From DASVFB01 sp963766345 (GTDB lineage: Bacteria; Actinomycetota; Thermoleophilia; Gaiellales; Gaiellaceae): 64,000 bases of DNA. A program made the position numbers and the translations under genes. Position 1 is the first letter of the stretch. Each line of letters begins with the position of its first letter. The stretch lies in contig CAVXZL010000010.1 of assembly GCA_963766345.1 (NCBI GenBank), positions 1 to 64,000 of the forward strand. Direction: 5' to 3'. Shown piece by piece: positions 7,955 through 14,969 of this stretch. The notes below the pieces were generated by a model, which saw only the letters and a program-made list of their open reading frames with translations, did not search any database and was not told the origin of the DNA.

Positions 7955-9078
7955 TGCTCATCGCCAATAGCCTGTCAAGCCTCTCCATCGATCCGCGCTC
8001 CGACCTCGGGATCGCGACCCAGATTCGCGCCCGCATCGCGTTCCTCGTCGTCGACGGAGAGCTCGCCCCGGGAGAACGACTTCCATCCGTGCGCGGCCTT
8101 GCGGCCCAGCTAGGCGTCAACGTCAACACGATCCGCGCCGCCTACGCCGAGCTCGACCGAGACGGGCTGGTGCGCACCCGGCACGGCGTCGGCACGGTCG
8201 TCCTGGCTGCGCCGCCCGCGAGGTTGCCGGCCGGCGTCCGCCCGCTGGGCGTGAACACGGTCGCCGTGCTGATCGGCGGCCTCAATCCCTTCTATCTCGA
8301 TCTGCTGCGTGGAATCGAGGACGTCGCTTCCGGACACGGGACGCTCGTCCTGATCGTCGACACCCACGACTCGCCGCCGCTGGCCGAGGCGACGCTCCGC
8401 CGCCTGATCGCCCGCGGCGTCGACGGGATCATCGCGGTCTCCGTAGGCGGCCTCGCCAACGGGCCAGAGAGCAGAGAAACAGACGACGGTCGCCTGCCGC
8501 CAATCGTCTACGTCGACCAACCCGACCGCAGAGGACACGTCCTGCTTTTCGACGGGCACGCCGCCGGCTACGCCGCGACCCACCACCTCCACGAACACGG
8601 CCACGAACGCATCGGCATCATCACCGCCCCCCGCTCCTCGGCGAACGTCTATGAGGTCTACAGCGGCTACGTCGACGCCCTCCACGACACAGGCCGTCAG
8701 CTCGACTCCAACCTCATCGCCGAGGTAGACGCATTCACGATCGAGACCGGCCGCCTCGGACTCGCCCACCTACTCGATCAGCGCGACCCACCCTCCGCAG
8801 TGTTCGCCGCCGGCCAAGTCCTCGCCCTCGGTGCCCTCCAAGAAGCACGAGCACGACAACTCAATGTTCCCGCCCAACTCGCCCTCTGCGGCTACACCGA
8901 CACGCCCACCGCCACCCTCGTCCAACCGCCCCTCACCATGGTCGCCGTCCCAGCTCACGAAATCGGCATCCGCGCGATGCAAAAACTCACCGACCTCATC
9001 CAAGGCAAAACACCCCGCCCCCGCCGCACCACCCTCCCGGTCGAACTAATCCTGCGCGACAGCTGCGGACACCACTAA
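7954..9078 (+). CDS. Hybrid transcription regulator: GntR winged helix plus LacI-type sensor domain
   Basis: Residues about 18-80 form a GntR winged helix-turn-helix (LAPGERLPSVRGLAAQLGVNVN, then TIRAAYAELDRDGLV and the wing RTRHGVGTVV). From about residue 90 the sequence switches to a periplasmic-binding-protein-like sensor of the LacI/GalR type (VLIGGLNPFYLDLLRGIEDV, GYAATHHLHEHGHERIGIIT, PSAVFAAGQVLALGALQEA, MVAVPAHEIGIRAMQKL). Such regulators release DNA when a small ligand, usually a sugar, binds. The region round 8600-9060 is richer in C and A than the surrounding genes. It is divergent to a secreted-protein gene and lies directly before the integrase. Confidence 0.88.
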   Translation: MLIANSLSSLSIDPRSDLGIATQIRARIAFLVVDGELAPGERLPSVRGLAAQLGVNVNTIRAAYAELDRDGLVRTRHGVGTVVLAAPPARLPAGVRPLGVNTVAVLIGGLNPFYLDLLRGIEDVASGHGTLVLIVDTHDSPPLAEATLRRLIARGVDGIIAVSVGGLANGPESRETDDGRLPPIVYVDQPDRRGHVLLFDGHAAGYAATHHLHEHGHERIGIITAPRSSANVYEVYSGYVDALHDTGRQLDSNLIAEVDAFTIETGRLGLAHLLDQRDPPSAVFAAGQVLALGALQEARARQLNVPAQLALCGYTDTPTATLVQPPLTMVAVPAHEIGIRAMQKLTDLIQGKTPRPRRTTLPVELILRDSCGHH

Positions 9079-9273
9079 CCGAACCGACCACACGACACCA
9101 CCGCGGCGGACCGAGCACCGTGCTCCACCAGCGTTCAGTAGCGGCCGGAGCAGTGGCCGATGACTCCCTCGCCTGCATCAGTGTCCTGTCGCCTGATTCG
9201 AAGATCGCGGCCCCCAAGTGTTGACAGGCGGAGACGATCACACCGATGCGACATGTGAAGGGAGTGATCGGCG

Positions 9274-10416
9274 ATGCAGCAGGGTCAAGTCTTCGAGCTC
9301 AAGAAGCGCGCGGTCGACGGCAGCGCGGTATGGGCGTACCGGTACCGGACCGACGGTCCGGGTTCGAGCCGATTACAGCGGGGAGGCTTCTCCTCCGAGC
9401 GTGACGCGGCGGAAGCACTCGAACGGGCGCTCGAACATCTCCGTCGACAGAAAGGCGTCGGCAGCACGCTGACGCTGAAGGAGCTCGTCGAGGAGTACCT
9501 CGCCCAATACGACGCGGAACCGGAGACGATCGAGAAGCTCTGCTGGCTGCTCGCCAAGGCGCTCCGTACCTTCGGCGGCCGCCGTCTTCCTGAGCTTCGC
9601 TCGCAAGAGATCGCGGCCTGGCGGATGACGATCTCACCCGGCCACCGTTTCGAGGCGACCCAGGCGCTGCGGCAGGTGCTGGCACGCGCCGTCGTCTGGG
9701 GAATGATCGACTCCAACCCCGCCAAGCAGGGAGTCGACAACCCGCAGCGTCGGCGCACCGAGAAGCGACCGTTCGAGTCATGGGCTCAACTCGACGAGCT
9801 CGCCGCGCGGCTCGGGCCGCGCTACGGGCCGCCGGTCATCTTTGCGGCCGCGACCGGTTTACGGCCCGGCGAGTGGATGGCGCTTGAGCAGCGCGACATC
9901 GACCGCCAGGCAAGAGTCGTCTACGTCCGTCGTGCACTCAGAAACGGCCGCGTCACGAGCACGAAGACCGAGGGGAGCATCCGCGCGGTGCCACTGCAGG
10001 CCGTCGCGCTCGCAGCGCTCGACCAGCGTCGAGGCGACCTTGACAGTCAGCTTCTCTTCCCGTCACCCCGCGGCGGTTACTTCGACCTCCACAACTTCCG
10101 CAACCGCTACTGGAAACCCGCCCAAACCGCGGCGGGCATCGTGCCGACGCGCCGCGTCTCCGATCTCCGCCACACGTTCGCAACCTTCGCGCTCCGCGCC
10201 GGTATCTCAACCTTCGACCTCTCGCGCTACATGGGAGCCAGCCTGACCATGATCGACCGCCACTACGGCCACCTCGCCCGCGACGGACGCGAGCACGCAA
10301 TCCGGCTCCTCGACGGCAACGCGGACGTCCAAGCCGCCGACGTCCAAGCCCTGGACGCCCGATGGACGCCGCGGCAGCCCATCGTCGCCGGTCACGACAA
10401 CGAAAACAGCGCCTGA
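9274..10416 (+). CDS. Tyrosine recombinase / integrase
   Basis: Integrates or excises the element at a tRNA gene. An N-terminal arm-binding part (LKKRAVDGSAVWAYRYR) is followed by a core-binding domain and the catalytic domain with Arg in AATGLRPGEWMALEQRDID, the HxxR box in LRHTFATFALRAG and the nucleophilic Tyr in MIDRHYGHLA. The length of 380 residues is usual. The start is an ATG with GGGAG upstream; a TTGACA hexamer lies at 9221-9226, a likely -35. The 3' end points at a tRNA 3' half 15 bp downstream. A decayed relative lies at 1-665. Confidence 0.93.
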   Translation: MQQGQVFELKKRAVDGSAVWAYRYRTDGPGSSRLQRGGFSSERDAAEALERALEHLRRQKGVGSTLTLKELVEEYLAQYDAEPETIEKLCWLLAKALRTFGGRRLPELRSQEIAAWRMTISPGHRFEATQALRQVLARAVVWGMIDSNPAKQGVDNPQRRRTEKRPFESWAQLDELAARLGPRYGPPVIFAAATGLRPGEWMALEQRDIDRQARVVYVRRALRNGRVTSTKTEGSIRAVPLQAVALAALDQRRGDLDSQLLFPSPRGGYFDLHNFRNRYWKPAQTAAGIVPTRRVSDLRHTFATFALRAGISTFDLSRYMGASLTMIDRHYGHLARDGREHAIRLLDGNADVQAADVQALDARWTPRQPIVAGHDNENSA

Positions 10417-10430
10417 GCAGGAGAAAACTC

Positions 10431-10474
10431 GAAGCCCTCTGACGGACTCGAACCGTCGACCCCCTCCTTACCAT
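10431..10474 (-). other. tRNA-Thr-like 3' half (attachment-site scar B)
   Basis: Same 44-bp layout as scar A (714-757), with acceptor strand AGAGGGCT and the TGGTAAGGAGG anticodon part unchanged. It differs at six positions, four of which are paired changes in the T-stem (GACGG/CCGTC here, ATCGG/CCGAT in A), so both come from lineages in which the tRNA was under selection. No 5' tRNA half follows. Confidence 0.7.
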
Positions 10475-10587
10475 CTGAGGCGGCAACGGCGTACACGCGT
10501 GGTCCCTCGCGAGCACGTTTTGTCCCGCAAATCGACCACTCGTGATGTGCCGGCAGTGCCCGTGCGTGTCCGCGCCCGCTCGCACTG

Positions 10588-10604
10588 ATGTACCCGTCTC
10601 GTAC
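10588..10604 (+). repeat. 17-bp direct repeat, copy B
   Basis: Exact copy of 787-803; see that entry. Here about 80 bp of extra sequence separates it from the tRNA 3' half. Confidence 0.75.
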
Positions 10605-10648
10605 GCGCTGGGCGTTGTCAGTTCTCAAAACGGGCAATCCTCATCGGG

Positions 10649-11668
10649 CTAAATGCGCGAGGAGCCGCGAGCGTCGTTGCAGTTGTGGCCGTTGCCGTTG
10701 TAGCCGTTGTCGTGGTATGCGTAGCGGACGAAGCGGCGATACAGTGCGCTCAGCTCGCGGTGCGGGGTGGCGCCGATCGAGACTGCGAAGGCGGCCTCCA
10801 CCGTGGCGTCGTCGTCGACAATGCCGCCGCTCGTCCACGCGGCCGAATCCTCGAGCGTCGGCGCAGAGAAGAAGCCGTCGAGCAGTGGCAGCGCGGCGCT
10901 GTCCGGGTCGTACACGAACAGGTGGCCTTCGTCTTCGAGAATGTGGACGCGGCTCTGCGGCAGATGACGGGCGAGCTGCAGCCCGTTCGCCGGCGGCACG
11001 AGCTCGTCGGCCTCACCCTGCAGGACGAGCGTCGGGATGTGCAGGGAAGGCAGCCACGGGAGGCTCGACCAGAGCGCCGCCGACCACAGGTACGCGAGGT
11101 ACGAAGCGGGCTCGGGCGGGTGGCCGAAGCGAGCCTCGACGAGCGACGGCTCCCGGCGCAGGAGCGCTGCGTCCGCCGGGCCCAGCAACGAGCTCGTATG
11201 CCGGTACAACGGCCGCGAGTGGTAGCGCAGCGGCATCGCCATCACCCACAGCGCCTCCAGCGTCCCCGGCATGCTGCCCCAGCCGCACGCGGTCGCTGCG
11301 AGCACCATCCGGCGCACGCGCTCCGGCGCATGGTGCGCCAGCTGCTGGGCGACGAGGCCGCCGAGGGAGAAGCCGAGAACGTCGACGCGCTCGTGGCCGA
11401 GCTCGTCCAGCAGCTGGGTGGCGAGCTCGGCGAGCGACGAGATCGTCATCGGCCAGAGCTGTGTCGGCGAGCGGCCGGTCCCGGGCGCGTCGAAGGTGAT
11501 CATCCGCGACACGCGCGCAACGCGTTCCTCCATGGCTCTCCACATCTCGACGTTGCCGCCGAGTCCGTTGATCATCAGCACTGGGCGGCCCTCGCCCCGC
11601 TCGCGCACGAAGACCTCGACGCCGCGTGCCCGCACGAGCGACTCACGCGGCGCCGTTCCGGCAGTCAT
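10649..11668 (-). CDS. Alpha/beta hydrolase resembling intracellular PHA depolymerase PhaZ
   Basis: Likely hydrolyses medium-chain polyhydroxyalkanoate or a related ester in the cytoplasm. The catalytic triad can be placed: Ser101 in VDVLGFSLGGLVAQQ, Asp221 in LVLQGEADELVPP, His249 in EDEGHLF. The order MINGLGGNVEMW, ITFDAPGTGRSPTQL and LAATACGWGSMPG resembles pseudomonad PhaZ (about 280 residues) more than general hydrolases. The protein is longer (339 residues), and its last 15 or so residues are an odd Asn/Gly-rich tail (DNGYNGNGHNCND) ending beside the integration scar, so the original C-terminus may have been replaced. It is divergent to a phasin-like gene with a shared operator, which supports a PHA role. 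Confidence 0.7.
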   Translation of the reverse strand: MTAGTAPRESLVRARGVEVFVRERGEGRPVLMINGLGGNVEMWRAMEERVARVSRMITFDAPGTGRSPTQLWPMTISSLAELATQLLDELGHERVDVLGFSLGGLVAQQLAHHAPERVRRMVLAATACGWGSMPGTLEALWVMAMPLRYHSRPLYRHTSSLLGPADAALLRREPSLVEARFGHPPEPASYLAYLWSAALWSSLPWLPSLHIPTLVLQGEADELVPPANGLQLARHLPQSRVHILEDEGHLFVYDPDSAALPLLDGFFSAPTLEDSAAWTSGGIVDDDATVEAAFAVSIGATPHRELSALYRRFVRYAYHDNGYNGNGHNCNDARGSSRI

Positions 11669-11774
11669 GTGTCGTTTCTCCGCAAGGTTGTCTCGCCAGG
11701 CCCCGCCCGCATCATGGTACGCCTGGCCTCGGTCGGCAATGCCCCGATGGAGCCAGGAGAAATCCTCTTGTGCA

Positions 11775-11812
11775 TTCGCATTATTAGCAGCTGCTTGATA
11801 TACTGATCAAGC
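11775..11812 (+). promoter_or_regulatory. Promoter with a palindromic operator over the -10 box (phasin/depolymerase intergenic)
   Basis: A -10 box TATACT (11799-11804) lies 18 bp from a weak -35 TTCGCA (11775-11780). The -10 is embedded in a perfect palindrome, GCTTGAT-N6-ATCAAGC (11793-11812). A protein bound there would block the phasin promoter. The XRE regulator encoded in the same operon is the natural candidate (inference). Confidence 0.6.
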
Positions 11813-11833
11813 AATCCACAGGAGGAGGACAAG

Positions 11834-12169
11834 ATGTCCACGACGTACGACTACGCAGAGCTGGCGCAAAAGGGTCAGGAGCAGTTCCTCGAGGCGGTCC
11901 GCGCCAACCAGCAGGCGATCGTCGACGCGGTGTCGGCGTGGTCGCAGACGGTTCAGAGCTACGCGCCCGCGGCGCCGCAGCTGCCCGAGCTCGACGAGCT
12001 CCCGACGCCGGAGCAGATCATCGACAACACCTTCGACCTCGTCGAGAAGCTCGTCGAGGGGCAGCGCCAGTTCGCGCGCGACCTCGTCAAGGCTTCCGCT
12101 CCGGCGCGCGCGGCTGCCGAGAGCGCGACCCCGGCGCCGAAGAAGACGAAGACCCCGGCGAGTGCGTAG
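11834..12169 (+). CDS. Phasin-like granule-associated protein
   Basis: A 111-residue, cysteine-free, strongly helical protein: AELAQKGQEQFLEAVRANQQ, AIVDAVSAWSQTVQ, a Pro-rich turn, then FDLVEKLVEGQRQFARDLVK and an Ala/Pro/Lys-rich tail ending KKTKTPAS. This is the layout of phasins, amphipathic proteins that coat polyhydroxyalkanoate granules; the Lys-rich tail could also touch nucleic acid as in PhaF/PhaM types. The start has an excellent ribosome site (AGGAGGAGG). A paralogue with the same pattern is at 17201-17506. The neighbours (PhaZ-like, XRE) fit a granule locus. Confidence 0.7.
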   Translation: MSTTYDYAELAQKGQEQFLEAVRANQQAIVDAVSAWSQTVQSYAPAAPQLPELDELPTPEQIIDNTFDLVEKLVEGQRQFARDLVKASAPARAAAESATPAPKKTKTPASA

Positions 12170-12175
12170 CGCCCG

Positions 12176-12547
12176 TTGGCAGACCCGATTACCGACGCCT
12201 GGCGGGCGCAGCTCCTCGCGCTGGGGCAGGGCATTCGCACGCAGCGGCAGCTCTCGAAGCTGTCGCTGCGTGACCTCGCCGCGCTGACGGACGTCTCGAA
12301 CGCATATCTCAGCCAGATCGAGCGTGGCATGCACGAGCCGTCCGTTCGCGTGCTGCGCTCGATCGCGGAGGCGCTGGACATACCGGCCGACTCGCTCTTG
12401 CGTGACGCGGGGCTGCTCGCCGAGGACGAGGAGCCGTCCGAACCCGCTTCCGCCGAGGCGGCGATTCGCGCCGACCGCGACCTGACGGACGCGCAGAAGG
12501 AAGCGCTGCTCGCCGTCTATCACAGCTACCGCCGCGAGAACGACTAA
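12176..12547 (+). CDS. XRE-family helix-turn-helix regulator
   Basis: Residues about 14-70 form a Cro/CI-type HTH (IRTQRQLSKLSLRDLAALTD, VSNAYLSQIERGMHEPSVRV, LRSIAEALDIPADSLL). The remaining 50 residues are acidic and helical (RADRDLTDAQKEALLAVYHS). The total is 123 residues and the start is a TTG 7 bp after the phasin stop. HTH proteins of this layout accompany phasins and PHA synthases in some actinobacteria, so it probably controls granule genes through the palindrome at 11793-11812. Confidence 0.8.
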   Translation: MADPITDAWRAQLLALGQGIRTQRQLSKLSLRDLAALTDVSNAYLSQIERGMHEPSVRVLRSIAEALDIPADSLLRDAGLLAEDEEPSEPASAEAAIRADRDLTDAQKEALLAVYHSYRREND

Positions 12548-12566
12548 GACCTGAAAAGGTGCGAAC

Positions 12567-13319
12567 GTGGCAGAGCCGGTCGAGTACGAGTCGAACGGGC
12601 CGGTCGTAACGCTCTGGCTGAACCGGCCCGAGGTCAAGAACGCCTACGATCTCGCGCTTCTGGAGGCTCTCGACGCCGGCCTCGAGCGCGCCGAACGGGA
12701 CGACGCGAGCAGGGTGGTCGTCGTCCGCGGGCGTGGCGACTCCTTCTGTGCGGGCGCGGACATGGCCATGCTCAGCGGCGAGGAAGCGTGGTCGGAGCTC
12801 GGGGACGCGGTGTCTCGGATCTTTGCGCGGATCGCGGGCGCGAAACGCATCACGGTCGCGGCCGTGCACGGGTGGACGGTGGCCGGCGGCTTCGAGTTGA
12901 TGCTCGCGTGCGACCTCGCCGTGGCGGCCGCGGACGCCCGCATCGGCGACTTTCACATCCGCCACGGCCTGTTCGCCGGCGCGGGGACCATCTACCGCTT
13001 GCCGCGGATCGTCGGCCTGCGCAAGGCGCGCGAGCTCGTCCTCTCGGGCGACGTTCTCGACGGGCGGCAGGCGTGGGAGTGGAACCTCGTCAACGAGGTG
13101 GCGTCCCCGACCGAGCTCGACGCGACGGTCGAGCGGTTCGCCGCGCGCTTCACCGACCGGAGCCCCACGGTCGCGTGGCTGACGAAACGCTCTCTGAACC
13201 GCAGCCTCGACTCGGACTACGAGACGCTCGCGCTGGTCGAGCGGCTGACGAGCGACGCCGTGGCGGCGACCGACGACGCGCGCGCCGGCGTGGCGGCGTT
13301 CCTCGGCCGTGGTGGCTGA
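12567..13319 (+). CDS. Crotonase-superfamily enzyme with altered active site (enoyl-CoA hydratase-like)
   Basis: Acts on a CoA thioester. The 250 residues show the crotonase oxyanion-hole segments (RGRGDSFCAGADMAML and AVHGWTVAGGFELMLACDLAVA). Glu110 matches the first catalytic Glu of rat hydratase (Glu144). At the place of the second (Glu164), where hydratases have GQPE or similar, this protein has IGDFH, i.e. His130. Two paralogues (47471, 59634) share this change, so it is not a random loss. A classic hydration is therefore doubtful; isomerase, hydrolase or lyase chemistry is possible. It starts the operon crotonase-SDR-metallo-hydrolase-ligase-VOC and overlaps the SDR gene by 11 bp. Confidence 0.85.
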   Translation: MAEPVEYESNGPVVTLWLNRPEVKNAYDLALLEALDAGLERAERDDASRVVVVRGRGDSFCAGADMAMLSGEEAWSELGDAVSRIFARIAGAKRITVAAVHGWTVAGGFELMLACDLAVAAADARIGDFHIRHGLFAGAGTIYRLPRIVGLRKARELVLSGDVLDGRQAWEWNLVNEVASPTELDATVERFAARFTDRSPTVAWLTKRSLNRSLDSDYETLALVERLTSDAVAATDDARAGVAAFLGRGG

Positions 13320-14037
13320 CCCTCGGCGTGCAGTCGTCACCGGTGGCGGCGGCGCAATCGGCGCGGCGACCGTCCACGCGCTCGCGGAAGCCGGGATGCG
13401 AGTCGTCGTCTGCGCGCGCACGGAGAAGGTCGCGCGCTCGGTGAGCGGAGGCGCCGAGGCCTTCGGCGGCGACCTGGCCGACCCCGCCTCGGTCGACGCG
13501 CTGGTCGCGGCGATCGCCGCCGCCGGCCCGGTCGACGTGCTCGTGCACTGCGCCGGCTGGGGGGAGGTGCAGCCGTTCCTCGAGACGACGCCCGAGACGT
13601 GGGACACGCTGCTCGCGGTCAACCTCCGCGCGGCAATCCAGCTCACCCACGCGATCCTCGGCCAGATGGCCGAACGCGGCTGGGGCAGGCTCGTCTTCGT
13701 CGGCTCGGACGCCGGCCGCGTCGGCTCGCGCAACGAGGCGGTCTACTCCGCCGCGAAGGGCGGCGTCCACGCGTTCGCGAAGTCGATCGCGCACGAGGTC
13801 GCACGCCGCGGCGTCACGTCGAACGTCGTCAGTCCCGGGCCGACCGAGACGCCGCGCCTGGCGACGTACCGGGAGACGTATCCCGAGAAGATGGCGCCGC
13901 TCCTGCGCCGCATCCCGCTCGGCCGCGTGGGTGCGCCGGAGGACACCGCCGCGCTTGTCGCGTTCCTCTGCTCGGATGCGGCGTCGTACATCACCGGGCA
14001 GGTGATCAGCGTCAACGGCGGCCTCCACATGCCTTGA
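13309..14037 (+). CDS. Short-chain dehydrogenase/reductase (FabG-like)
   Basis: NAD(P)-dependent oxidation or reduction of a hydroxy/keto group, probably on the CoA ester made by its operon partners. Glycine motif TGGGGAIGAA (11-20), the NAG variant HCAGW, the catalytic Ser133, Tyr146 and Lys150 (AVYSAAKGG), and a C-terminal TGQVISVNGGLHM give a complete classical SDR of 242 residues. The GTG start lies 11 bp inside the crotonase gene, and the stop overlaps the next start (TTGA). Confidence 0.9.
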   Translation: MVADPRRAVVTGGGGAIGAATVHALAEAGMRVVVCARTEKVARSVSGGAEAFGGDLADPASVDALVAAIAAAGPVDVLVHCAGWGEVQPFLETTPETWDTLLAVNLRAAIQLTHAILGQMAERGWGRLVFVGSDAGRVGSRNEAVYSAAKGGVHAFAKSIAHEVARRGVTSNVVSPGPTETPRLATYRETYPEKMAPLLRRIPLGRVGAPEDTAALVAFLCSDAASYITGQVISVNGGLHMP

Positions 14038-14969
14038 TCGAGCGGATTCAGCTGCCGCTGGAGCGGACGGTGGCAGTCAACGTCTGGCTCCTCCAGGGTG
14101 AGCCGCTCACGCTGGTCGACACCGGCCCGATCTCGGCGGCGGCCCTCGAGGCGCTCGAGGCCGGACTCCGCGACCTTGGAGTGCGGATCGAAGACCTCGA
14201 GCTGGTCCTGCTCACCCACCAGCACGCCGACCACGTCGGGCTCGCGGCGACCATCCGGCGAAGGTCCGGCGCGCAGGTGGCGGCACACGAGACGCTCGCG
14301 CTCTACCTGGAGCGCTTCGGCGAGCGCGTCGCGGAAGAGAAGGCGTACTTCGCCCGCTTCCTCGCCGAGCACGGGGTGCCCGGACGGTTACGCGGTGGCG
14401 ACAAGGGCTACTGGGACTGGCTCGAGCGCTCGGCCGAGGACTGCCGCCCCGACCTGCGCCTCGCCGGCGGCGCGACCGTGCGCGCGGGCGGCCACGACCT
14501 CCACGTGCTCCACCGCCCCGGGCACAGCGAGACCGACACGCTCTATGTCGACGACGCCCGCCGGTTCGCGTTCGTCGGCGACCACCTGCTCGCCACCCCC
14601 GCAATCGCCGAGCACGGGCCCGACCGGAGACGGCCGCTCGCACGCTATCTCGCGAACCTGCGCCTGCTGGCCGAGGAAGACATGGGAACGCTGCACACCG
14701 GCCACGGCGAGGACGTCCTCGACCACCGCGCCGCCGTCGCCGCTCGGCTCCGCGCCGCCGAGGCTCGCTGCGAGCGCGTGCTGGCCGCGGTCGACCGCTC
14801 TCGTCTGACCGCGTTCGAGATCGCGGGCGCGCTCTGGCCGCCCGAGCGAATCGAGTGGGACCCGGTGCTCGCAGTCTCGGAGGTGGTCGGGCATCTCGAG
14901 CTGCTGATCGAGCGGGGCGTCGTCGCGGAGGAGGACGGAGCAGTGCGGCGCTTTCGTGCCGTTACGTAA
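14034..14969 (+). CDS. Metallo-beta-lactamase-fold hydrolase
   Basis: A zinc (or iron) dependent hydrolase; in CoA pathways such proteins often act as thioesterases or lactonases. The metal-binding motif is THQHADH (residues 61-67), with further ligands in RPGHSETDT, GDHLLATP and HTGHGED. After the metal domain comes a helical C-terminal winged region (SRLTAFEIAGALWPPERIEW, VVGHLELLIERGVV). The TTG start overlaps the SDR stop, giving 311 residues. A paralogue with the same domain layout is at 49924-50907, also next to a crotonase-SDR pair and a ligase. Confidence 0.87.
   Translation: MIERIQLPLERTVAVNVWLLQGEPLTLVDTGPISAAALEALEAGLRDLGVRIEDLELVLLTHQHADHVGLAATIRRRSGAQVAAHETLALYLERFGERVAEEKAYFARFLAEHGVPGRLRGGDKGYWDWLERSAEDCRPDLRLAGGATVRAGGHDLHVLHRPGHSETDTLYVDDARRFAFVGDHLLATPAIAEHGPDRRRPLARYLANLRLLAEEDMGTLHTGHGEDVLDHRAAVAARLRAAEARCERVLAAVDRSRLTAFEIAGALWPPERIEWDPVLAVSEVVGHLELLIERGVVAEEDGAVRRFRAVT

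Noticed and set aside
13599..14030. Long open frame extending the metallo-hydrolase upstream across the SDR gene
   Set aside because: The extension is Arg/Pro-rich shadow sequence of the SDR gene in another frame; the hydrolase proper begins at the TTG overlapping the SDR stop.
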